Shown: positions 36,789 to 50,337 of the stretch, one piece after another
Layout of the letters: every line of letters starts with the position of its first letter
Numbering within the stretch: position 1 is the stretch's first letter
Origin: Prochilodus magdalenae
Taxonomy: Eukaryota; Chordata; Actinopteri; Characiformes; Prochilodontidae
Length of the DNA: 64,000 bases
NCBI GenBank assembly: GCA_024036415.1
Contig: JAMWET010003916.1
Location: 350,001 to 414,000, forward strand
Reading direction: 5' to 3'
Position numbers and translations under genes: made by a program
The notes under the pieces: generated by a model
Told to the model about the DNA's origin: nothing
Database searches by the model: none
Seen by the model: only the letters and a program-made list of their open reading frames with translations

Positions 36789-39592
36789 TGGCCCATTTGG
36801 CCGGGAGCCACAGGAATGCAATCTCACTTCCTGCTCTGAAATACAGGGGTGTGGCTGAAATAAGACTCCGCCTATAGACTGAAACTATTTGGTTGTCTCT
36901 AAAACACAATAAATGCTGCCTACTGAGACAGTGTCCTACGGCCAGAAACGCCCAGTCATGTTTGTATTTGTATAAAACACAGCCTTCTAAGGCAGGCGGG
37001 CAGTTTTGGACACAACCTTTTTGTTCCAACAGTGACATGAAAACTGGGAACAGCAGGTTTAAATAGTGAAATAAATGGCAATTTCAAATGGCCCAATTCT
37101 TTATAGAAAATTTTTTTTTTTTTAAATCCCGCCTAAAACATGTCATATTTTTGTAAGTTGGAATTTGGGGGTTTGGGACAGTCACCTCCTAACTGACAGG
37201 ACGATATTAATGATGAATTTATGTTTTGCTAGCTAGTACTCCGCTAATGGCTTAGGTTTAAATAGATCAAAACATAACCCTGTAAATATTTAATACAAAT
37301 TTTTTACAAACGTTATTTACTGTGGGACAGCAGTGAAGTAATTCAGTAGAATCGTTCATATGAAACTATCTGTGTGGGAATGAATCGAGGCTTATATATC
37401 TGCAGTTTCCCCTCATATGTGGGCAGTATAAAGTGAACAGGACTGTAGATATGACCTACAGAGGGAACTATGTTGTTTCAGGTAGATACACTATACTTTT
37501 GTATTACTTGTTTGTGATATTTTTGTATACCATGATATTAATCATTATATAGGCTGTAAAGAGAAGCTGTATTTTTTATGAATAAAACCTGATAAAAATG
37601 GTCAATGGTTGAATGGTTATTGGCTAGATGGCAAAGACTGAAGAACTGCTAAATTCTCCAAGCAGTGATGTGTGGTTTTGATTTGTCCTAAAGGGAATGT
37701 GTTTAAACTCCTGAATATCTCAGTTATTGTAGTTATTCAGAGTGGTTTAATGTGAAAAGGTTTATTAAAGAGAAAAGTGATGGGATTGTTTCACAGTAGT
37801 GGCAGTATGATGTAGTTCACATCCTTATATATTAATTTTTTACATCTTTATAAGTTATTACACTAAACAGCTGTCTCCATTTTGCATGTTGCTAATGACA
37901 TTGTTCATGTTTTGAACGAACCATGTTTTTTTACAATGTTGGAAAGGTACATGCAGGGTGTTGTACACAAGCTAATACCCAGTGTAGGTCTGTACAAGGC
38001 CACAGTATTGTTGAAATATTGAAATGAATCTTGTGCAAAGATCTTCATTTAAATATTTTATCAGTGTAAATGCTCATGTATGTTACAGTAATATTCAGTC
38101 AGTTGTTAAGACTTATATTTATGTAATGTATACAATATCAATAATTTCCCCACATTTATTAATCTGGACTAGCAATCTGACCTGCGACGCAGGATTAGTT
38201 CTAGTGTCTATAGTTTTTGTAGTCCATTAGAAAATATCAACAGTAGAGAACAAATCCAAATGTTAGTCAATGTTAGATTCCAGCCATACCTGCTTTAATG
38301 CTGATGTGGGTTTCTTCACGTTCATGTTTAGATAAAACAAAGTGCTACGTCTGGATTTATGTAATAATAAGTATGTGCACTTTGAGAATTTTAGAATATA
38401 ATGTAAAATAACCAAATTTTAACTTCTTAATTAATGTGCAATAGCTAACCCAGCCTAACCCAAATTATTTCCTGCATGTTTTAAGTGTTAGAGCTTTTAA
38501 TTGCTTTTAAATATGATATGTTAAAGTGCCCTCATATTTATTAATTTATTACATATTCAATGGATATTGATTAATTCATCTAATATTTGCACATGCACTA
38601 AACCATAACCAGTCATTGAGCCAGGTCAAAGAATTTGGCCTGGGGCCCCAGTGCACTGGCCCCTCTGGCCTGTATAGTGATCTATGGAAAAACAGGGCCC
38701 TGAAAAAGCATTCACTTGGACAGTGAAATGAATCAAGCAATACAGTCAGCTCAACTCAAGGCTACAGTAAGCAGAAGAATGAACTAGAGAGGTCTGACCT
38801 TAGAGACCTTGTGAGGCATGACAAACTCATGACTTGCGGTTCTGTGCTAATAACTTCCATCACGTTGTCTAATATGCATGATATTTCTGAGCCCAGACGT
38901 CACAAACAGACCACTCAAAGGCCCTGTGAAGGCTTCCCAGTCCACCCACTCTTATAAAGACTCTTTTTACTACATCTCCAGTTACTTCTGCTCCACGCCG
39001 GGATACACACAAAGCCACAAGTGAATACCGCAGAGGTGTGCCACACAAGAAAGCTCTCTACAACAGTAGACAGAGGGATTTTAATCACAGGTTTAACACA
39101 GCTCCACACAACCACGCAGTGTCTCCAGTTGAACAAGAAGTCGCTGCATAGAGTACAAGGTGGCTGCCAATGTATTAACCAGCAGCACAGCCCAGAAATG
39201 AAAGTGGTCATCTCACAACCAGTTATTTAGTTATCTTGCTAGTATATAATCAAGCAACAAAATCAATATGGTGTGACAGCTATTACTTCAAAATAAACCA
39301 CTTTAGAGTTAAAGGGGAATTCCACTGATCTGAGTTTCCAAAAATTACACATTCTTCAGTTGTTGAGGTGCAAACAAAGTCCTTTAGAATGACATAATGT
39401 GACAGTTTATTGTAGGGAACTGTTCAGACTAAAGTTGCAGTGGTTGTGATAGGAGCCAGGGTCACTGATGTCTATATCCAATTACTATCAAAAACCACCC
39501 GTGAAAACTCAAAACCATCATAAAATAATAATTCAAACATCCAGCTGCACGTTTGTAACCATTTCAGGTCAGAACTTCAAAGCATATATCTC
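36789..39592. other. Intergenic DNA, no gene recognised
   Basis: AT-rich sequence between EMP3 and NSFL1C. A GGGGCCCC-rich phrase at 38636-38700 looks like a fragment of a short repeat. No exon with family similarity is seen on either strand. Confidence 0.5.
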
Positions 39593-39765
39593 TAAGGGGT
39601 AGGGAACTCCAGTCTAGGTGTGTCAGATTCCTGCAGTTTGGAGACTTTCCTACCTAGGCACACCTGATTCAACCCATAGGTTAATTAGCAGGTTTGGTTA
39701 GGTTGTGCTGAAGCAGGTGAGTCACCAGTCTTTGCTGGACTGTGGCCAACAGTTCCCCACCCTTA
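39593..39765. mobile_element. Short non-autonomous DNA-transposon copy
   Basis: The left end TAAGGGGTAGGGAACTCCAG and the inverted right end (GTAAGGGTGGGGAACTGTTG) are similar. The interior 'CACCTGATTCAACCCATAGG' and 'TTAATTAGCAGG' match a very common fish repeat of about 170 bp. Confidence 0.6.
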
Positions 39766-40227
39766 CCTTAAACACTACTGACTTCTGGTTCCTATCACCA
39801 CAGCTGTGAACATTTCTGGCTCAGTAATTTTTTTATAATGGAGCGTTTTACATCAAACCACTCTGATTGACTGTTTACATAACCATTTTATTTTGCAGAA
39901 ATTGTGCCAAATCAGGGAATTCCCCATTATAAAAATACACTTGTCTCAAAGAAGGAGGAAAAAATCATTACAAAAAAAAAGAAAAAAAGAAAAGTTTACC
40001 CTTTTACATCTTCAACATTTGCAGCTTAACGTGGAGGTCCATCGGACTGGGTGCTGGGATGTAAGGCTACTGGCATTGGTACAGAGAGAGTTGGGTGACA
40101 GTGGAGAGTTTATAGTGAAAGAGGAATCATACAGAGAAGAGAGGAAATCGAAAAGGTAAAAGAAAGAGCAGCAGAGCTGTTTGACAAACACTGAGGTAAA
40201 AGCGTGTCAAGACTCTTTTAAAAGCTC

Positions 40228-40233
40228 TTTATT
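40228..40233 (-). terminator. Candidate NSFL1C poly(A) signal
   Basis: TTTATT on the plus strand (AATAAA on the transcript) lies about 285 nt past the NSFL1C stop codon. Another copy at 40335-40340 is closer. Either could serve. Confidence 0.4.
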
Positions 40234-40516
40234 TTCAATTTGGGTAAGTGTTCACCTAGTACGCTCAAACAGTAAAATGTGCTGTTAAACTTCCACTCCA
40301 TCCCTCTCTCCTTAAAGCATCGCACGCAATCTAGTTTATTCCCCCCTTCCCCCACCCCCCAAGGGGTACCCACCGCCACAAATTGCTGAAGAGGAAAATG
40401 AAAAATATCACTAAAGAAAAAAAAATAAAGTAAGTAGAAGTCCTTTAGTCCATGCGTTTCCTGTCAGGGAGGAAACTCAGAGTGCCGTGATAAAACCAGG
40501 CCAGTAAAGGGCACCA

Positions 40517-43500
40517 TCACTTTAGCCGTTGAACAATGACAGCATTCAGCAGGTTTGCTTCCTTCAGTGTCTGGCTCTCATCCGTTAGCTCCTTGTTGGG
40601 GAAAGTAGTCATGAGAACAAACTCGGCAGCAGCCATGGCTGGGCGAGCATTCACCACAAACTGACGCAGATCAGACACCCTGAGAGGGAAAGATAGCAAA
40701 TCTTTGAGTGTGTATCACTGAACATAAAGAGTTTAAACATTTGTAAATAAAGCACAAATCGTTCTGGCTATGATGATGATGACTATTTACCTGTGGGTGT
40801 GGTTAAACTTCTGCACAAGTCGGCCTCCATCAGCCAGTCTGATCTGGATGTTCGTTACGGGCTGCGAGTCATCCACACTAATGGAAGCGCTGGCCTGGGC
40901 CTCACTGGCAGCCTGTTCCTGCTGACCCATCCTTGGGGCAGACACCAGCTCTGGTGTTGCACTGAGAGAGGAATTGAAGGGAAGAAAGAAGATACGAGAC
41001 AAACAGCAGGAAAATTAATCTCATGCCCCACTGTGGTCAAATGGTGGAATTGCATCTTCGCAAACACAGTTCAGCTGTAAAGTCATTACATTATACTTTA
41101 TAATGTAACCAGTATCAATTCATGAAAACTAACACAATATATTTTGAATACAATTTTTTAGTTTTCTGTTCAAAATGAGTTCACATTAGACAGCTTATTA
41201 GGCAAGCAACTTTTAGACTGAAAGCTGAAGTATTGTATAATGAATGTAGAGACACTTGCTTACCTCCCAAGTTTCTGTCCCTCTCCAGCAAAAGCCTTGA
41301 AAGCAGGCTTGGGTCGGCTGAAGTCCTCATCTCTATGGTCCTCCATATCCAGATTCACCTGCCCTCCACGAGAACGCTGTCTCAGCTCCAGAGGAATCTC
41401 CCTGTAGGCAGACCGGGACAGTTTAGACAGGTGTGATAAGTCAGTTGTAGGTCTAACAGGGATAGAGGAATAGTAAGCCAACAAACACTTCACTTTCTTT
41501 TTTCTTCAAATGACCACTCATTCCTAAGTCTGTCTATGGAAAATGTCAAAACAGTTTTGTTTGTGTGATGTCCCACAAACACCTACATGCTTCAGTCTTC
41601 TCTGCTATAGTCTATTAATGTTCAACATTATGAGGGTTGATATAAAATTGCTAATAAGACAGATTTAGTTTACATAGATCAAGGTTTCAGGAATAGTCTG
41701 GAAATTGGTAATACAAAAATGAATTATGACCATTTTGGTACATCCTCCAACACAAAGCGGTCTTGACCAAAAAAAAAAACAAAAAAAACCCCCACCTCCC
41801 AACATTCTTTGAAGGGCACGTCGACATTTTCCTAGAATTTTATCTGTCTGTTTAAGGTCTGTTTATTATATACTTACTGTGTCTGACAAAGGAATGAGAC
41901 ATTGTTAATGATAAAATGCCAATTATGCTTTTCTGAATACATGTATACTGCGAGAACTAACCAACTGCATGTTTCATTACACAGAGATCAAAATGATTCC
42001 AGATAACTGGACTTAAAACACTGTTTGCCAAATAATGAACAAGCTGTTATGTTAGAATGTAACACTACTGGGACTTTCTCCTCTGTTCCAAATAATCAGG
42101 TGTCTGAAAAAAACAAATATTGTGACACATCACGCACCATGAAAATTTATTTACATATTATAATAAAGGACTAAACTGCTCGAGGCTGAATAGAGGGATA
42201 TATGCAAATCCACTGGTTTTTGTGGCATCGCAAAATGAATGAAATCAAAACAGCCTGTATTGAAGCTTTGTTACAGTCCACATATGGAAGCTTAGTTTTA
42301 ATATATGGACTTTAAGCACGGGGGAGCAGAGGCTATATATGGAAACTTGGTTCATGTGCCATATCAAACTTTTTTTCCCCCCTAATGAGTATCCATGATA
42401 CGGGGGCTTATCAAAACAAATTCAGTAATGATTAAGCTGCACTGTAACTGCCTTTGCCAGTCACTCAATTACTGATCCTTTTGGTGAACTCACCCCCTAC
42501 GGATAGACTCCAGGAAGAGAGCATTCCCAGGATCGCTGTAGTTTCTGAGGTCGCCATCATCAAGACTGAATCCAGTTTTCCACAACTTCAGCACCACATG
42601 CACCTGTATAATGGCAAGTCACTCAGAGTTTATCATTTTTTAAACACTTTTAAACAAAACAAGGTCATGGATTCATTGACTCACATCTTGTGCACTGCTG
42701 GAGGATCTCCTTTCTCCAGCTACATAGGCTGACTCTTCCTCTGGTGCCGCACCAAGTCGATAACCACCTCCTAGAAATGGCTGCAAGAACATGAAAGAAT
42801 TGGAAATGTGAGTAACAGCATACCAGTATAACAGTTACGACAAAAAAGGTTAAAACTCATACCTGAAGAAGAATTTTAATCAGAATACTGGATGAATTGG
42901 TGTACCTGCTGAAATTCTTCATCAGGTATGTGTTTTATTGGTCATACCCATGTGCCACAATTGAAACCACACTAATGCTATGCCTTTTAGCTGATAGTCT
43001 GAGTCATGGATTTTTAACATGTTTCAAATAAATCTTCACCTGTCTAGTAACTACTAACTACATGCATCTAGATCATCCTCAGTTTATCAACCCCAGTTTC
43101 TGAGAATTCCTAGATCAACCAAGATATTCATATGTTGACAAACTCACATAATACCAGTAAAAATACCATATCACTATCAAAACAGAGGTATAGCAGCAAG
43201 ATGGTGTTCTGGGCACGTCCAGCAGCCCGAGTAATACACTGAGCAGCCACTTCATTAGGTACAACACACTGTATCTACACACTCACTGTACATTCTATTA
43301 GCTCTGCTTACCACACAGTTGCACTTTGTGAGCTTCACTGGTATGATCAGACACAGCAGCGTGTGGGAGTTTCTAAACACTGTTCAACCACTGTCCACTC
43401 TATTAGACATTTAAGCGATGTTTGGTTGGTCGATGAGTCCACCAACACCGCTGTGTCCATTAAAGAACAGGGCAACAAAGTATGCAGAGAAACAGATGAA

Positions 43501-46500
43501 CTACGGTCTGTAATTGAAGAACTACAAAGTGCATCTATGTGGTTAGCAGAGCTTCTAAAATAAACAATGAGTGAAGATACAAGCAGGTGTACCTAACAAA
43601 GTGGCTGGTCAGTGAATGTAGGAATTGATTTGATAGTCGCACATCAACTGTGTTATCAATATGTGTTTAATTACAGCAGTCGTCAAGTAATACCTTAGCC
43701 CTGCTAGACTCTCCAGGTCCTTTGCCAGCTTTGTCAACTGGAACAGCTCCGTGCTCCTTAGCACCCTTGAACAAGTCCTCAACCACCTCATTTGTGCTCT
43801 TCTTTTTAGGAGGACCAACAATTTGCTGCCCACTGCGCTCTGAACCACCAGCAAAGAACCTGTGGGAAGACAAAAAGTCAATACTAATTTTGTCAGAGCA
43901 CGGAGTACTTTCAGCCAGGATTCAATGATTAGATGCAGATGCTCCCAAAGGATTTCCCCCAGGCCCGTGTGCTTACATCGGCTTTTAAAGAAGGGTACCT
44001 GCCACTGCTGACATGGTCTGTCAGCAGTTTTGTTAAGTAACTGCTAAACTATTCTGATATTTTATTGCATATTTTGTTGAAGTGAAACTTAAGTAAACAC
44101 AGCCTCCGGATCTGCAACTTTAAAATAGATTTAATTTTTTTCGAAATTACTGAGCAATTACTTTTTAATTGATTTCATTCAAAAAAATATATCAATTAAA
44201 AAGCTAAATTTTGGACCCCAACAAGTCAGTACCTTTGGCAGATGTCATAAATTTTGCTGCCAGCTAAGAATGTTCTGTTCCTGTTTAGGAATTCTCGCCA
44301 GTTCTTGCATGCAGAACGGTTTTAGACCTGTGATATTCTTAGGCCGAATTACATGCACAACATATTTGAAATTTGTGATAAGATCTGAAATGATGTTCAA
44401 GTCAGGGACCCATCACGGTCACTCCAAAAGCTCAAAAGCATGTTTCTTGACTGTCTGAATCACATTTGATTCCAGAATTACCTGCATCAGCCAAATGTTT
44501 CCTGTGCAGCTGGATACCACACAAATGCTGTTTTGTTTTTTCTTTCGTAGTTGTGGCAAAAGAGTGTTACTTTAGCATTCCACAAAAATATTTTCTAAAC
44601 CGCCACTGGCTTATCTAGATGTCCTGCATACTTCACATTGATTTCAGATACAGGTTCCTACTGCAGTTTCCAAATGATAACAGGTACATACCCAACACAG
44701 TGCAAGCTGAACTCTTCAGCAGGTCCTTTGCTGGGATTTGCCTCTCTCGCCAATTCATGAGCCGCTTTGTCATCTTCTAGACCTTAACTTGGCTTCCCCT
44801 AACTGCCATTTCTTACTGACATTTAACACAGTGGAATCTGACAGCTGGTATGTGGTTGATGATTATCTTGCCCAGGTTTCTAGGCATCGGTTAGATTCTT
44901 TCTTAGCTGCATTCTTATTGCTTATTAGTGTTATTGCTTATATGTCAGCCTGAGGTCTAAAAAATAAAACTGTCACCAGTTGCCAGTTCTTGACCTGCCT
45001 AAACAGTCCTAACAAGGCCTTACAAGGTATTTACATTTCTGAATTTTAAGTTCGTCTTTACAACTGAAAGGGTGGCTGAACGTTGGTGCATGCTTAAATT
45101 ATTTTTTCAAGTTATAACAGAGAGTAAAATGGCATTATAAAATCCACAATGTTGCCATTCAGGAAGATCTGCTATAACCCTGGTGCAGCTTGCTTAGCTC
45201 TTATGTTAATTTATGTGACGGTAATCTACCATGCTCTTTAATGCATTTTTCTCCAGTTTGCCACATCACTGGTGATCATTTTAAAGATACCATATTAATG
45301 TATCTTTAAAAACAACGCAAACACTCCATTACCCCACAGTAACAAAAACACAGCTATTTCAGGTTAGCTCTAATTAGATTCATATCACCCACTCCAGTGA
45401 CCAATTCGGCATTTTCTGCCGATATCAACCCAACACCAAAACTGATGTCAGACTGATGTCAAAAATCTGACCAGCGCTTACAAGTTCAAGCAGCAGCTCA
45501 TTTAAACCAAAATCATTATAAACCAATATACTGACCTCTGCCCTTCATCATCACTTTCATCTTCATCTTCATGCCTCAAGTCTCTGAAGGAAGTCACTCT
45601 GTGTTCACTGGATGGGCAAAAAATAAAATCAATATATCGCAGGGAAAAGTCGTGACACCTTTATCACTGCCTTGGGTAGCAGGAGGCAAGTTAAAGATTA
45701 GACTTTTATCTGCTTTGATCCACATATGACTACCTTGGCCCTGTTGATCGAGAGACTGATCCACTTTCTGATTGAGGAAGAGTAACGATATCATCTTCTG
45801 CTCCATCCTCGAAGAAACTGGCAAGAGCAAGCTAAAGCAAGACATAGCAGATACAAAGAATGACGCATACACACAAAACAATTATCAAGTGAAACTGCCA
45901 CAAAAAAATAAAAAAATAAAATACAGTCCAGTTACAAATGAGAAACTAACATGGCTAGCAAACACAAACGGAGTATTCTAGCGTGCCCAGCGTTTTAATA
46001 TACCAAATAGAGACTCATAGTTTTTAAATATTAGTTAATGCTGTAAAAGACTGGAGAATAAGTATTGCTCCTGAGCCGATACATCAGTGCTCTAAGGTGT
46101 CCCTTGAGCAAACAGAGGCATTAAGCTGGCATTGTAGATTCCCCCTAAGAGTTGCATGCATGTTAAAAACTATGACTAAATGAATAAAAGATGCTGTCAC
46201 TGAATATCTGTCCAAAGTTCGACTTGTTAACACAACTGTAAAGTTTGAGAATGTATTGCAATGTCAATATTGTAAAACTCAAATGAAATACAGATTTTAC
46301 TCTTATACCCTGAAATGTACAACCCGTGTATGTCAAAAGTCAAAAATCTGTTATGTTTTTATAGGAAGAACAAGGTCATAATATGCACGTTGGTACACAA
46401 AAAACCGAAGTATGGGTGTTGTGGAACTGTCATTGTATCTTTCAAATTACAGGGCCTGAGGAAAATGGGGCTGTTTACCAGAAATTTCAATGAGTGGACA

Positions 46501-47166
46501 AAGGGCTCTGGGAACACAGAGACCCCTACACAACACCCAGCAAACGAGATAGCTAACAAAAGTGTCAGCATGACAGCTAAACTGAAAGCAAAAGCAACGC
46601 TACTGTTTGCTGAATATTGTGATGGCTCGTTATATACCCATGTTCGAGTAACGTACGCTCTCGTCGAAGCTCTCAGAGAGCGTTCACCGGGTAATCATAC
46701 GCCTCCAAACACGAAAACGAATGAAAGGCTACCTATTGGAGAAACAGAGCCATATACCGTTGGAAGCTAGCTAGTCAACTACAGCGCCTGAGATTAAGTC
46801 ATGTCGAACTATTCTGTGCATGCACTTGAACAGTGTCGTGTTTGTGGCTCGTTGTCACACCAAACCAGCTTACAATAATGAAAAGGAGGCCAAACTAAAG
46901 CCGCTTTCCAAGAAGAGTGACTTGCACATTTCGTTAGCCTATGCTGGCTAGTTCAGCCCGGTTAGCCACCGCTCTCAGAGTGACAGCTTGCTCGCCGGCC
47001 GCTACCGCGTTTATCATTCTTAGTCACACAGAGCACAGTCACAATATATCTGCATCCTCCTTACCTGCAGGTCCCATCCAGCCGACTCGAGGAAAAACCG
47101 GGCCCTCTCCTCGTCCACATCAGTCACTGCAACAAACTCCCTCACTGCTTCATCCCGCTGCGCCAT
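40517..47166 (-). CDS. nsfl1c: NSFL1 cofactor p47 (p97/VCP adaptor), complete
   Basis: p47 is an adaptor of the AAA ATPase p97/VCP, needed for Golgi and ER membrane reassembly after mitosis. There are nine coding exons, 5' to 3' as plus-strand intervals: 47065-47166, 45734-45831, 45536-45607, 43694-43859, 42685-42780, 42494-42603, 41264-41401, 40791-40961, 40517-40679. They join to 1116 nt (371 residues; human is 370). The UBA domain is at about 1-46 ([20 protein letters not shown]). An acidic linker follows ([11 protein letters not shown]), then a basic patch PPKKKST. The SEP domain is at about 179-245 ([18 protein letters not shown]), followed by [15 protein letters not shown]. The UBX domain is at about 288-371, with the p97-binding FP loop in [15 protein letters not shown] and the end [11 protein letters not shown]. 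The start is the ATG before [11 protein letters not shown] dead Tc1 element lies just upstream. Confidence 0.97.
43237..43614. mobile_element. MITE with about 27-bp terminal inverted repeats in NSFL1C intron
   Basis: The left end begins CACTGAGCAGCCACTTCATT and the inverted right end CACTGACCAGCCACTTTGTT, both continuing AGGTACA; I count 3 mismatches in 27. The 378-bp element lies between NSFL1C exons 4 and 5 and has no transposase. Its text (CACTTTGTGAGCTTCACTGG, CACTGTTCAACCACTGTCCA) belongs to a family I associate with many fish genomes. Confidence 0.75.
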
Positions 47167-47484
47167 TTTGATATGTTAGACTGAGAGGTCCGTCCTCTGC
47201 ACGGAAACAGCAGCCCGTAAACTTCAGTTCCGTCTGGCAGCAGAAATAATCCTGAGAGCGGATCAGAGCTTTACTCAGCACTTCTGGGCAATACTGTTCA
47301 TATGACCGTTAACGGATATATCGACTGTTTTTAAAGGTAGAGTAGATTCTGATACACCGATACGTAGAAAATACGGGCACTGACACAGTGGACAATACTG
47401 CCTTCTAAGGCACGGATTAGACAGCACAGGCAGCGAAACAACATCAGACCCAGCCTTGGTCCTCCGGGACACAAAATACATGTA
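47167..47484 (-). promoter_or_regulatory. NSFL1C upstream region
   Basis: This is the 318 bp between the NSFL1C start codon and the Tc1 element. It must hold the 5' UTR and core promoter unless transcription starts inside or beyond the transposon. No TATA box is obvious. Confidence 0.35.
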
Positions 47485-49051
47485 CAGGTGCTCGTCATAT
47501 AATTAGAATATCATGATTGAAGTTGATTTATTTCAGTAATTCCACTCAAAAAGTTAAACTTGTATATTATATTCATTCATTACACACAGACTGGTCTATT
47601 TCAAATGTTGATTTCTTTTAATGTTGATGATTATAACTGACAACTAATGAAAACCCCAAATTCAGTACCTCAGAAAATTAGAATATTGTGAAAAGGTTCA
47701 ATATTGATGTCGTGCTCTAATCAGCTAATTAACTCAAACACCTGCAAAGGCCTTTAAATGGTCTCTCAGTCTACTTCTGTAGGCTACACAATCATGGGGA
47801 ACACTGCTGACTTGACAGTTGTCCAAAAGACGACCAGTGACACCTTGCACAAGGAGGGCAAGACACAAAAGGTCATTGCTAAAGAGGCTGGCTGTTCACA
47901 GAGCTCTGTGCCCAAGCACATTAATAGAGAGGGGAAGGGAAGGAAAAGATGTGGTAGAAAAAAGTGTACAAGCAATAGAGATAACCGCACCCTGGAGAGG
48001 AGTGTGGAACAAAACCTATTCAAAAATGTGGGGGAGATTCACAAAGAGTGGACTGCAGCTGGAGTCAGTGCTTCAAGAACCACCACATACAGACATATGC
48101 AAGACATGGGTTTCAGTTGTCGCATTCCTTGTGTCAAGCCACTCTTTAACAAGAGACAGCGTCAGAAGCGTCTCGTCTGGGCTAAAGACAAAAAGGACTG
48201 GACTGCTGCTGAGTGGTCCAAAGTTATGTTCTCTGACGAATGTAAATTTTGCATTTCTTTTGGAAATCAATGTCTCAGAGTCTGGAGGAAGAGAGTAGAG
48301 ACACAGAATGCACGTTGCCTGAGGTCTAGTGTAAAGTTTCCACAGTCAGTGATGGTTTGGGGTGTCCATGTCTGCTGGTGTTGGTCCACTGTGTTTTCTG
48401 AGGTCCAAGGTCAAAGCAGCCGTCTACCAGGAAGTCTTAGAGCACTTCATGCTTCCTGCTGCTGACCAACTTTATGGAGATGCAGATTTAATTTTCCAAC
48501 AGGACTTGGCACCTGCACACAGTGCCAAAGCTACCAGTACCTGGTTTAAGGACCATGGTATCCCTGTTCTTAATTGGCCAGCAAACTCGCCTGACCTGTC
48601 GTGAAGAGGAAGATGCGATACACCAGACCCAACAATGCAGAAGAGCTGAAGGCCACTATCAGAGCAACCTGAGCTCTTGTAACACCTGAGCAGTGCCACA
48701 GACTGATCGACTCCATGCCACGCCGCATTTCTGCAGTAATCCAGACGAAAGGAGCCCCAACTAAGTATTGAGTGCTGTACATGCTCATACTTTTCGTGTA
48801 CATACTTTTCAGATGGCCAACATTTCAAAAAATCCTTTTTTGTATTGGCCTTAAGTGATACTCTAATTTTCTGAGGTACTGAGTTATGGGTTTTTATTAG
48901 TTGTCAGTTATAATCATCAAAATTAAAATAAATAAACACTTGAAATATATCAATCTGTGTGTAATGAATGAATATAAGTTTCACTTTTTGAATGGAATTA
49001 CTGAAATAAATCAACTTTTTCATGATATTCTAATTATATGAGCAGCACCTG
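47485..49051 (+). mobile_element. Tc1-like DNA transposon, full length but inactivated
   Basis: This is a 1567-bp element with TA duplications at 47483-47484 and 49052-49053. The terminal inverted repeats are about 200 bp each (47485 to about 47690, and about 48853 to 49051). The outer ends both start CAGGTGCT and continue CATATAATTAGAATATCATG. A second copy of the motif (AATTAGAATATTGTG) lies at the inner edge of the left repeat, giving the IR/DR arrangement of Tc1 elements such as those of salmonids. It encloses a broken transposase gene. Confidence 0.92.
47794..48771 (+). pseudogene. Tc1 transposase (DD34E), disrupted
   Basis: The frame starts at ATG 47794 (MGNTADLT) with the paired helix-turn-helix region (VIAKEAGCSQSSVPKHINR). 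The first catalytic Asp is in VMFSDECKF (near 48232). A frameshift occurs near 48360-48372, after SVMVWG. The reading resumes one frame over with KVKAAVYQEVLEHFMLP and the second Asp in FQQDLAPAHSA. At 48598-48601 about 25 nt are missing, removing the block after SPDLS that should contain the third catalytic residue (Glu). A later TGA at 48670 replaces an expected Trp, and the normal end is GAPTKY-stop at 48771. It cannot make an active enzyme. Confidence 0.9.
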
Positions 49052-49572
49052 TACAAAGTATTTCTTAGGAATTTGAAAGTATATTAAATGTCTGCTGTGT
49101 TCCTGCATGTTTCTTTCCTCTACATATAAACTGGGCGGTCCTAATCTTGGGTAACGCACCTGTAAACATTTCTTAAACAATCACACACCTGACGTCTCTT
49201 TCCCTGCCAACACAAAACAATCCCAGAGTCAGAGAAACTCAGTGAGCTACAGCTAATCCAGTTTGTTTTGTTTTGGTTCTTCATCCGTTCCTTCAGTCAC
49301 TTGTTGCTTTGTCCGTTCGTCCGTGACTTTTTTCAGTTAGTGTCACATAGAAGCTAGGTAAAGATTGTTGCTCTATTTGAGTGAAGCAGCAGGCTAGGTG
49401 TGTTGGACACAGAGCTGTCAATCATTCCCTGCTTTAACACACCCCTGCAACTCTAAAGTACTTGTTAATGAGCTTATATATTTTGAATCAGTGTAAAAAG
49501 CAGGGAACGCACTAAAATGTAATAATGGACACTACTGTACCACAATGCAAAACCTGCCAAACTCACACTATT

Positions 49573-49775
49573 AGATGTTTCCATTTCCTTTTCAGTGGTT
49601 ACACTATTCTTTACAGTGGTGGTGACAGGAACCCGGGGTCACAAATATAGTCCACATTTGATTTACCATTACCTACAATTCGTTTATATGTTAGTAATGA
49701 ATTAATTCTGATTTTTAGTTATTTTTTATAAACAGTATATGAAGAAATAGCAGTATTGACTGTATGACTGCAAAA
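49573..49775 (+). repeat. Copy 1 of a dispersed direct repeat
   Basis: The segments 'AGATGTTTCCATTTCCTT' (about 49573), 'TTACAGTGGTGGTGACAGGA' (49611) and 'AGAAATAGCAGTATTGACTG' (about 49743) recur at 51.30, 51.52 and 51.77 kb in the same order and orientation. The two regions are diverged copies of one repeat or a local duplication. Confidence 0.7.
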
Positions 49776-50337
49776 ATTAAAACAAACTGAGTCCATCTTG
49801 GCATGATGGAAGCTTTATCACTTCCTGTTAGTAAGAAACAATGTAGTTAATATTTCTGTGTACTAACCTGCCAAACTCACACTATTAAGATTAGTAAACA
49901 TATAAATATGTATAAATATATTATGTATATATTATTATATGATTATGCATTATTATTAGCATATATTATGTAGTATTAGTGTGTAGTGCAACTGAGATGC
50001 AGCATTGGTTAACGGTTAACGCAAAGATTAGCTAACAACATAGTAGCAGACAGCCAATATGTCAATAAGGCTGAGGCCTTTGTCTTGTAAGTGTGCTGCC
50101 TGCACAAACCATCCACTGAGGGAAACATTTACTGACATCTTAGTCTGGATAGCTAGCCATCGTTAGCCCGGCTTATAACAGTGAATTAAATGTCTCCTTT
50201 TGCCATGAACTGATGGAGGCCTGGTTTTCCATTTTCAATTTATTCATTGCATTTGATGTACAGTAAACAGCATACATCACGTGAGAGAAGTTCTCACTGA
50301 ATACATGCTCTGTGTATGAATGCTAGGTGTAATATAG

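Noticed and set aside
46315..46770. 151-codon open frame within NSFL1C intron 1
   Set aside because: No recognisable family, no in-frame link to NSFL1C exons, and the flanking exons splice directly in phase.
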